Shown here: positions 1 to 5,121 of the stretch, piece by piece
Layout: every line of letters starts with the position of its first letter
Numbering within the stretch: position 1 is the first letter of the stretch
Origin: a bacterium
Lineage (GTDB): Bacteria; Zixibacteria; MSB-5A5; GN15; FEB-12
Length of the DNA stretch: 5,121 nt
Direction of reading: 5' to 3'
Assembly: GCA_030668045.1 (NCBI GenBank)
Contig: DAOUUR010000225.1
Location: 1-5,121 of the forward strand
Translations under genes and position numbers: made by a program
The notes under the pieces: generated by a model
Told to the model about the DNA's origin: nothing
The model's database searches: none
Seen by the model: only the letters and a program-made list of their open reading frames with translations

Positions 1-1089
1 AAAGGGATGGGCAGCCGCATTGTTGTGATGTGGGGGGGGCAAACATCGATACCGTACAAAGGTATGGGTAAAGGTCGGCGGACTCATCTCGCTACGGAAG
101 ATATTGAGTTTCTGCGAAAGAAAATTCCGGGGATACAGCGAATCGGCGGCGAGATGGATCGCTGGAGCCAGCGAGTGGAACGGGGCGACCGGGTAGTAAG
201 TGAACACGTCATTGGCGTAACACCAAATTACGAACAAATGCGCAACTACATCCCGATCATGGGTGGGAGAATGGTCAATGATCTGGATATCGAATTGAAG
301 CGACGGGTTGTCTTCCTCGGGTGGGAGATCAAGAAACGGTTGTTTGATGATGAGGACCCGATCGGTCAGCAGATTCTGATCAGATCGATCCCGTTCACGG
401 TAGTTGGAGTGATGCAGGAAAAAATGCAGATGGGCAACTATTCCGGAATGGATGAAGATAAGTTGTCCATCCCGCTGACAACATTTGAAGCTATCTACGG
501 CGACCCATGGCTGAACGACATCGTCTATCAGCTTACGCCCGAGGCCGACAACAAGGAAGTTGAGCGGCAGGTTTTCGAAGCTATGGGGGCGAGATACAAA
601 TTTGATCCCACCGATGACCGCGCTCTTTCATTGTGGGATACTGTCGAAGGTGCCAGGCAATTTGATATGATATTGGTGGGCGTCAAGATATTCCTCGGTA
701 TAATCGGTGGTTTGACGCTGCTGATTGCCGGTGTCGGCGTTGCCAACATCATGTATGTCTCGATTAAGGAACGTACCCGCGAGATCGGCATCAAGATGGC
801 GATGGGTGCCCGTAAGTCATACATCCTGACACAATTTTTGATAGAGGCTTTGATCATTACGTTCTTTGGCGGGTTCGGCGGTATGTCGTTGAGCTACGTG
901 CTCACCGAGGCGTTCAAGAGAGTGCCGATTCAATCTGATGTGCTCGACATGATGGGGCGACCAACGATCTCCCTGGAGATCGGTATTATTGTTGTTACAA
1001 TTCTTGGAATAATGGGTTTGATCTCAGGTCTTTTCCCGGCCATGAAAGCGGCTTCGGTCAGCCCGGTGGAATCGTTGCGCTATGAGTAA
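1..1089 (+). CDS. MacB/FtsX-family ABC transporter permease, 5'-truncated by the window edge
   Basis: This is the inner-membrane permease of a MacB-type ABC exporter, which transmits ATP-driven motions to a periplasmic domain rather than carrying substrate through a membrane channel. The frame is already open at base 1 (362 residues visible), so the ATG at base 7 is probably internal. MacB-like permeases run to about 400 residues, and the missing part would hold the first membrane helix. Numbering from the base-7 Met, residues 1-215 form the periplasmic MacB_PCD-type domain, with DPIGQQILI (117-125) followed by FTVVGV, and a PWLNDIVYQL segment (167-176) resembling MacB. Three membrane helices follow at about 222-250, 272-298 and 322-344. 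The coupling-helix motif TREIGIKMAMGAR (257-269) and the C-terminal PAMKAASVSPVESLRYE are FtsX-domain hallmarks. The ATPase gene follows after 41 bases, suggesting an operon. The substrate cannot be deduced. The family call is secure. Confidence 0.93.
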   Translation, partial: KGMGSRIVVMWGGQTSIPYKGMGKGRRTHLATEDIEFLRKKIPGIQRIGGEMDRWSQRVERGDRVVSEHVIGVTPNYEQMRNYIPIMGGRMVNDLDIELKRRVVFLGWEIKKRLFDDEDPIGQQILIRSIPFTVVGVMQEKMQMGNYSGMDEDKLSIPLTTFEAIYGDPWLNDIVYQLTPEADNKEVERQVFEAMGARYKFDPTDDRALSLWDTVEGARQFDMILVGVKIFLGIIGGLTLLIAGVGVANIMYVSIKERTREIGIKMAMGARKSYILTQFLIEALIITFFGGFGGMSLSYVLTEAFKRVPIQSDVLDMMGRPTISLEIGIIVVTILGIMGLISGLFPAMKAASVSPVESLRYE

Positions 1090-1115
1090 GACAGTTCTGA
1101 TATTGACGTGCAAGT

Positions 1116-1121
1116 GAGGAG
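1116..1121 (+). promoter_or_regulatory. Ribosome binding site of the ABC ATPase gene
   Basis: GAGGAG lies 9 bases before the ATG at 1131 and decides that start. The next in-frame ATG, at 1140, would be 18 bases away, which is too far. The spacer includes a run of seven T (1122-1128), which should leave the site unstructured. Confidence 0.75.
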
Positions 1122-1130
1122 TTTTTTTCG

Positions 1131-1808
1131 ATGATAAAGATGAAAGGTGTTACCAAAGTTTACACTATGGGCGAAGTGACGTTCTCTGCCCTCAAAGGTA
1201 TCGATCTTGATATCCGTACCGGTGAGTACGTTGGCATTGTTGGACCTTCGGGGTCGGGCAAATCCACACTGATGAATATCATCGGTTGTCTCGACATTCC
1301 TACCGACGGTGATTTTCATCTTGATGGACGTCCGGTGAGGACACTCTCTTCCAATGACCTGGCCGATATCCGCAATAAGAAAATCGGTTTTGTTTTCCAG
1401 GCATTCAATCTCCTTCCGTATGCAACCGCTTTTGAAAATGTTGAGGTGCCGTTGCTATTTGCCGGTATGAACGGTAAGCGACGTCGGGAGCGAGTGATGG
1501 AAGTCCTTTCGCGCGTTGGTCTGGCCGACAAGATCGGCAACAAGCCAACTGAAATGTCCGGTGGCGAGATGCAGCGTGTTGCTATTGCCCGTGCTCTGGC
1601 CAATGAACCGGAGATTATTCTGGCCGATGAACCAACCGGAAACCTCGACAGCAAATCCGGAGCGGAAATTGTTCGTATCTTTGAGTCACTGAAGGAGGCG
1701 GGCAAAACGATCCTTATCATCACGCACGATGTCAACATTGCCAAGGGGACCGAGCGCGTTATTCGCCTCAAAGATGGGTTGATTGAGAGTAACGGCGACC
1801 TGTCGTGA
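1131..1808 (+). CDS. ABC transporter ATP-binding protein, MacB/LolD type
   Basis: This is the cytoplasmic ATPase that should pair with the permease just upstream; two copies hydrolyse ATP to drive the envelope-spanning exporter. All nucleotide-binding motifs are intact in its 225 residues: Walker A GPSGSGKST (38-46), Q-loop Gln90 in VFQAFNLLP, signature MSGGEMQRVAIARAL (142-156), Walker B IILADEP (162-168), D-loop GNLDS (170-174) and the H-loop His199 in IITHD. Length and motifs fit the LolD/MacB/FtsE-like subgroup, whose members sit beside FtsX-type permeases. In E. coli MacB the same ATPase and permease parts are fused with the ATPase first; here they are separate and the permease comes first. 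The signature has SGGEMQR where many relatives have SGGQQQR, a tolerated variation. A convergent terminator hairpin follows 30 bases after the stop, so this is the last gene of its transcript. Macrolide, peptide or lipoprotein substrates are all possible; specificity cannot be read from the ATPase. Confidence 0.96.
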   Translation: MIKMKGVTKVYTMGEVTFSALKGIDLDIRTGEYVGIVGPSGSGKSTLMNIIGCLDIPTDGDFHLDGRPVRTLSSNDLADIRNKKIGFVFQAFNLLPYATAFENVEVPLLFAGMNGKRRRERVMEVLSRVGLADKIGNKPTEMSGGEMQRVAIARALANEPEIILADEPTGNLDSKSGAEIVRIFESLKEAGKTILIITHDVNIAKGTERVIRLKDGLIESNGDLS

Positions 1809-1838
1809 ACCGACTGACATTCTGCTACTGATATAAAT

Positions 1839-1870
1839 AACGGGTGATGGTCCCAGGATCATCACCCGTT
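1839..1870. terminator. Bidirectional intrinsic terminator between convergent genes
   Basis: A perfect 11-bp inverted repeat, AACGGGTGATG (1839-1849) and CATCACCCGTT (1860-1870), encloses a 10-base loop. On the + strand the stem ends in TTTT (1869-1872); on the - strand it is followed by an AT-rich ATTTATAT tract. It lies in the 82-base gap between the stop of the + strand ATPase gene and the stop of the - strand VWA gene, the right place to end both transcripts. The U-tracts are short, so efficiency is uncertain, especially on the - strand. Confidence 0.8.
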
Positions 1871-1890
1871 TTCCGTTGGAGAGAAACCGG

Positions 1891-3801
1891 TTATTTCTCA
1901 GCGATCTGCTTGAGACCGTCGGCGCGGGAGATCAGATGCATCAGTTCCAGAAGATCTGTAGAGTTGGTCTCGACATAGAGAGTGCTGGCGATAGCGAGGA
2001 GATCATCAAGCTTGGAGCCACGCGCCCAGTATGAGTTCCGTAGTATCTCGGCGAATTCGGCTGCGATAGCAGCAGTCTTCAATTCGGTTGTAGCGGTCGT
2101 GAATAATGCGCGGCACTGTCCCATCGAAATGGCGCGATCAATTTCGGCAACAGTTTTCCCATCCGGGCTCTTGTATCGAACGAAGACTGTGCCAAGATCG
2201 ATCGGATTTGATTCCTTCTGCAGTTTGATTTCATAGAGGGCAGTCACAGAATGACCGGAGCCAATTTCACCACCGTCCTCTTTGTCGTCACGGAACTTGT
2301 TGTCCTCAACATCGCGGTTCTCGTACCCGAGCAGACGATAGCTGCGCACCACCTCAGGATCAAAATCGACCTGAATTTTGACATCGCGAGCAATCACCTG
2401 AAGCATACCGGTCAGGTTTTCAACAAAGATACGTCTGGCCTCACTCAGATTATCAACGTAGGCATAGTGACCATTACCCTTGTTGCCGAGTTTCTCCATG
2501 AGGATGTCGTTGTAGTTGCCCATCCCAAAACCGATCGCCGAAAGCGTAATACCCATCTCGGCAAATCTCTTGATCTGTTTGAGAATGTCCTCCGGACCGG
2601 TCCGACCAACATTGGCCACGCCATCGGAACAAAGAATGACGCGGTTGATCTTACCGGTTTCAAACGAACGTTCGGCCATCTCGTAGCCGAGCCTGAGACC
2701 CTCTTCGGCATTAGTGGAACCATTGCTCTGTAGAGATTCAATGGCGGCCACGATCCGACTCTTTTCTTCCGTGGAAGTCGGCTCCAGAACGATCTGCCCT
2801 CTTGATCCATAGACAACGATCCCGACACGATCCCGCGGCGTCAGTTCGTCGACGAGCATGCGCAGAGCTTTCCGGACCAGACCAAGTCGATCTTCGCGGG
2901 CCATTGAGCCGGAGACATCAACGACAAAAACGAGATTGGCATCTTTCCGGTTTTCCGGTTGAATCTCGCGACCCTTTATCCCGATTTTCAGCAACAGCGA
3001 ATTGGCTGGTCCGAATGGAGCGGTCGCCCCTTCAAGAATCACGCCAAACGGTGCATCGGTGGGTGGTGTGTAATGGTAGTTGAAATGGTTGACGAATTCC
3101 TCGGTGCGGATCGCTTCGTGTGGCGGCATAGCACCACGGTCGAGATACGAGCGCGCCATGATGTATGAAGCATCGTCAACATCGACGGCAAAAGTCGAGA
3201 GGTGATCATCCTCAGTATCAACAAAAGGATTGACGCCGTAGTTCTTGAAGAACATCGCATCGTACGGTTCTCCATTGACGATGCTGTTACCGCCGTGAGC
3301 GGGCGGGAAGTTACGGCCATGGCTGATTGGGGGAATGCATGCTCGCCCCTTATGGCTCTGTTGGGCACCAATGTCGTTGAGCTGGACCTCTCCTGCCATG
3401 ATCATAGCATCCGGTACACCTAATGCCGGACCTCGTTTTTTGTCGTATTCAAAGGGGAGTGGTAACGGTTCAACTCGGACCAGCTCAATAGTCAGGGGAC
3501 TTGATGAATTGGCCAGAACAGTGACTCGGCTTTCAATCGCCGTCTCGAATTTGAAATGGTCGATCCTGACGGTATGCGTTCCGACCGGGACATCTTCAAT
3601 CAGAAATGATCCATCAAGATGCGTGTAGCTGCCTTGATTTGTGCCGACAACAACCACCGCTGCGCCCGCCACCGGCTCGCCCGTCTTTTTGTCCGTTACT
3701 ACGCCCTGTAGAATGCCGGTTGGCTGCGCCGACAAAATTGCAGCAACCCCTGCCAGCAGGATAACAACCGACCAACAGATTTTTTGGAATCTCATACCCA
3801 T
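1891..3801 (-). CDS. Exported von Willebrand factor A (YfbK-like) protein with an N-terminal carboxypeptidase-regulatory-like domain
   Basis: This 636-residue protein is probably secreted to the periplasm or cell surface and likely binds protein partners through a metal-dependent VWA domain; the exact role of this family is not established. Residues 1-25 form a Sec signal peptide (charged start, hydrophobic core, likely cleavage after LSA); no lipobox Cys follows the core. Residues 29-110 resemble a carboxypeptidase-regulatory-like beta-sandwich (GVVTDKKTGEPVAGAAV, then LDGSFLIEDVPVGTHTV). A Pro/Gly-rich linker (111-195) leads to a VWA_N-type segment (about 196-255: STFAVDVDDASYIMARSYL, RTEEFVNHFNYHY). 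The VWA domain (about 288-465) has a complete MIDAS site: D295-x-S297-x-S299, T363 and D393. The C-terminus (about 466-632) matches the YfbK_C/DUF3520 type, with LLGYENRD and GEIGSGHSVTALYE. The ATG at 3801 is preferred over the one at 3795 because GGAGG sits 6 bases upstream. The TPR gene lies upstream in the same direction, 126 bases away. Confidence 0.94.
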   Translation of the reverse strand: MGMRFQKICWSVVILLAGVAAILSAQPTGILQGVVTDKKTGEPVAGAAVVVVGTNQGSYTHLDGSFLIEDVPVGTHTVRIDHFKFETAIESRVTVLANSSSPLTIELVRVEPLPLPFEYDKKRGPALGVPDAMIMAGEVQLNDIGAQQSHKGRACIPPISHGRNFPPAHGGNSIVNGEPYDAMFFKNYGVNPFVDTEDDHLSTFAVDVDDASYIMARSYLDRGAMPPHEAIRTEEFVNHFNYHYTPPTDAPFGVILEGATAPFGPANSLLLKIGIKGREIQPENRKDANLVFVVDVSGSMAREDRLGLVRKALRMLVDELTPRDRVGIVVYGSRGQIVLEPTSTEEKSRIVAAIESLQSNGSTNAEEGLRLGYEMAERSFETGKINRVILCSDGVANVGRTGPEDILKQIKRFAEMGITLSAIGFGMGNYNDILMEKLGNKGNGHYAYVDNLSEARRIFVENLTGMLQVIARDVKIQVDFDPEVVRSYRLLGYENRDVEDNKFRDDKEDGGEIGSGHSVTALYEIKLQKESNPIDLGTVFVRYKSPDGKTVAEIDRAISMGQCRALFTTATTELKTAAIAAEFAEILRNSYWARGSKLDDLLAIASTLYVETNSTDLLELMHLISRADGLKQIAEK

Positions 3802-3807
3802 GTTTCA

Positions 3808-3812
3808 CCTCC
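3808..3812 (-). promoter_or_regulatory. Ribosome binding site of the VWA protein gene
   Basis: On the - strand GGAGG (within GGAGGTG) lies 6 bases before the ATG at 3801. The alternative ATG at 3795 would be 12 bases away, so the upstream start is favoured, giving a protein that begins MGMRFQK. Confidence 0.85.
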
Positions 3813-3814
3813 AG

Positions 3815-3835
3815 ACTGAATTGTCTTTTTTCAGT
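3815..3835 (-). repeat. Small inverted repeat just upstream of the VWA gene's ribosome binding site
   Basis: ACTGAA and TTCAGT form perfect 6-base arms (3815-3820 and 3830-3835) around a 9-base loop. In a - strand transcript starting upstream, the hairpin would end 2 bases before GGAGG and might affect translation; as DNA it could be an operator near the transcription start. It is short and AT-rich, so chance is possible. Confidence 0.35.
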
Positions 3836-3836
3836 A

Positions 3837-3865
3837 ATTATCTGTGGTGAATACACAGGTGGCGA
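3837..3865 (-). promoter_or_regulatory. Candidate sigma-70-like promoter for the VWA gene
   Basis: Reading the - strand, TCGCCA (3865-3860, 4 of 6 matches to TTGACA) is separated by exactly 17 bases from GATAAT (3842-3837, 5 of 6 matches to TATAAT). Transcription would start near 3830, giving a leader of about 30 bases. A 5-base inverted repeat, CTGTG-N7-CACAG (3858-3842), fills the spacer and could be an operator. The consensus is assumed from E. coli-like sigma factors and may not hold in this lineage. Confidence 0.4.
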
Positions 3866-3927
3866 CAGTTTCTTCCAGGAAAAGATTGGGGGCTCCGATG
3901 GGCTGACTCATTACGGGATTACGGTGA

Positions 3928-5121
3928 TCAATTCTGAAGGAAGTCGAAGTGGGGATCGATGTTTATTTCTTTCTTGGTCGGGCCAGCATATTCTGAAGTC
4001 GACCGGGTAAGATATTCCTCGGCTTTCTCCAGATCGCCGAGCAGGGCATATCCGCGCGCGATATTGTACAGTACTTCTCCGTTGTGATCAGCTACGACCG
4101 CCAGCTTATCGAGAATAGCCCGGCTCTGCTCTCTTTCACCCAAACCGGCGAGAGCCAATGCGTGATAGGCTCGAACATACGGATTGTCCTCGCTGTCACT
4201 TTCAAACTTTCTGCCGGCTTCTATAGAATTGTGGAAATAGCGGGTGGCCTCCTCGGTGTTGTGTCTTTTCTTTTCAAGGTAGCCGAGAAAATAGAGAGCG
4301 ATGAAAGCCAGATATCCGGCTTGAACCGAATCATCAAACTTGGAACGAGCCTCATCGTAACGACCAGATGTCAAATAGATGAAACCTGCCTCAAGGAAAC
4401 AGTTGGGATCACCCTTGTACTTAATAGCCAGCAGGAAATTGTCGAGAGCCAAGTCCGGAACACCCAACTTGAGGTAAACCGAACCGAGATTGTAGTAAGC
4501 GCGACCATAATCGGGGCCAAGTTCAATAGCTCGCTTGAGAGTAGCCATCGCCAGAGTGAACTTGCGAAGGTCTATGTTGATAATACTCAGCAGCAGCAGT
4601 GTTTCCAGGTCAGTGGGAGCCAGTTGCGGCGATTTTTTCGCCCAGAAAGTTGCGCCGTCCATGTCTCCGCACATGACCTTCAACCACGCCAAGGTACGGT
4701 ATCCGATAGCATACTTGGGGTTAATCTCCACGGCCTTGAGAAACGACTTTTCCGCCTCGGCATTGTCACCAAGGAACATATGGCAGCGACCCGCCGACCG
4801 GTGTGCTTCAGGCAATTTGGGATCACTTTCGATTGCCAGTTGGGCTTCCTGGCATGCTTCGGCAATTCTTTCCGGTGTACGCACATAGAAGGCTGAGTAC
4901 TGGAAGGCATACACATCGGCCAACCCTGCATGGGCCAGCGCAAAATTGGGGTCAATTTCCAGCGCTTTTTTGAACATCTTGATGGCAAATTCCATGTCCT
5001 CGGCTTTGCCGGGGTGATAGTAAGTTTTGCCTTTGAGATAGTATTCGTAGCCGGAGACATCGGTCTTGAGATATTCTTCGACATCAATCGATGCAAACCC
5101 GGTCTCTTCGGCCAGAGCGAC
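3928..5121 (-). CDS. TPR-repeat protein, C-terminal part; gene continues past the right edge
   Basis: The - strand frame is open from the TGA at 3928-3930 to the last base, giving 397 visible residues. An ATG at 4995 has only GAGG almost touching it as a ribosome site, and the 42 residues before it are TPR-like, so it is not the start. About ten TPR-like helix pairs run through residues 24-380; clear examples are ALEIDPNFALAHAGLADVY (53-71), the segment ending AVEINPK, and AIELGPDYGRAYYNLGSVY. Such arrays form a curved scaffold for protein binding. The leading segment GYEYYLKGKTYY (24-35) and the closing INIDPHFDFLQN (386-397) resemble the layout of TPR regions attached to bacterial Ser/Thr kinases, TolB-like or adenylate cyclase/CadC-type N-terminal domains (family knowledge). 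Which of these, if any, applies here cannot be seen. No enzymatic motif is present in the window. The VWA gene lies downstream on the same strand; shared function is speculation. Confidence 0.9.
   Translation of the reverse strand, partial: VALAEETGFASIDVEEYLKTDVSGYEYYLKGKTYYHPGKAEDMEFAIKMFKKALEIDPNFALAHAGLADVYAFQYSAFYVRTPERIAEACQEAQLAIESDPKLPEAHRSAGRCHMFLGDNAEAEKSFLKAVEINPKYAIGYRTLAWLKVMCGDMDGATFWAKKSPQLAPTDLETLLLLSIINIDLRKFTLAMATLKRAIELGPDYGRAYYNLGSVYLKLGVPDLALDNFLLAIKYKGDPNCFLEAGFIYLTSGRYDEARSKFDDSVQAGYLAFIALYFLGYLEKKRHNTEEATRYFHNSIEAGRKFESDSEDNPYVRAYHALALAGLGEREQSRAILDKLAVVADHNGEVLYNIARGYALLGDLEKAEEYLTRSTSEYAGPTKKEINIDPHFDFLQN

Noticed and set aside
1090..1130. Possible terminator or attenuator between permease and ATPase, suggested by the T7 run at 1122-1128
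   Set aside because: No GC-rich stem precedes the T run; the sequence before it is the ribosome binding site of the ATPase gene.
1316..1771. A 151-codon open frame on the - strand inside the ATPase gene
   Set aside because: It overlaps all the core ATPase motifs on the + strand and has low-complexity Arg/Ser-rich content typical of a shadow frame.
1881..1899. Inverted repeat GAGAAA / TTTCTC (1881-1886, 1894-1899) over the VWA stop codon
   Set aside because: Only 6 bp, AT-rich and not followed by a T run on the - strand; the stronger hairpin at 1839-1870 is a better terminator, so this is probably chance.
2251..2733. A 160-codon open frame on the + strand inside the VWA gene
   Set aside because: It lies wholly antisense to the VWA coding region, which has clear domains; its translation shows no recognisable motif and no convincing ribosome site was found.
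3842..3858. CRP-like site, since TGTG and CACA half-sites are present
   Set aside because: The half-sites are 7 bases apart rather than the 8 of the CRP consensus (TGTGA-N6-TCACA), and the flanking A/T positions are not both matched; kept only as a generic inverted repeat.
3910..3924. Tandem 7-base repeat (ATTACGG, G, ATTACGG) just past the TPR stop codon
   Set aside because: Two copies only, with no symmetry or further copies nearby; too short to call a repeat array or attachment site.
4084..4896. A 270-codon open frame on the + strand inside the TPR gene
   Set aside because: It is the antisense shadow of a TPR array whose repeat pattern is unmistakable on the - strand. Length alone is not evidence, since repetitive coding sequence often leaves long open antisense frames.

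Overview
The window reads as ordinary, well-packed bacterial chromosome of moderate GC content. It holds two convergent pairs of genes: an ABC exporter permease and its ATPase on the + strand (1-1808), and a secreted von Willebrand factor A (VWA) protein and a tetratricopeptide (TPR) protein on the - strand (1891-5121). The mix of a split MacB-type permease and ATPase, a VWA/YfbK-type protein with a carboxypeptidase-regulatory-like domain at its N-terminus, and a long TPR protein of the kind often attached to kinase or TolB-like domains suggests a Gram-negative, environmental lineage such as the FCB group (Zixibacteria-like). That placement is inference; no marker gene is present.

Region 1-1808: the C-terminal roughly 90% of a MacB/FtsX-type permease, cut by the left edge, is followed after 41 bases by a complete LolD/MacB-type ATPase with a good ribosome binding site. 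Together they would form an inner-membrane ABC complex that works on periplasmic or envelope substrates. A membrane-fusion adaptor (MacA-like) would be expected upstream, outside the window. Region 1809-1890 is a short convergent gap carrying a perfect 11-bp hairpin that can serve as a bidirectional terminator.

Region 1891-3801 (- strand): a complete 636-residue exported VWA protein with an intact metal-binding MIDAS site. Region 3802-3927 is a 126-base leader with a strong ribosome binding site, two small inverted repeats and a plausible sigma-70-like promoter. Region 3928-5121 (- strand): the C-terminal 397 residues of a TPR-repeat protein whose frame stays open to the right edge, so its true start and any N-terminal domain lie outside. 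Both - strand genes read in the same direction and could be partly co-transcribed.

No RNA genes, mobile elements, CRISPR arrays or phage genes are visible, and no gene-free stretch exceeds 126 bases. I see no clear sign of a new biological system. The points most worth a second look are the truncated TPR gene, the domain architecture of the VWA protein, its promoter/operator-like leader, and a G8 tract in the permease gene.
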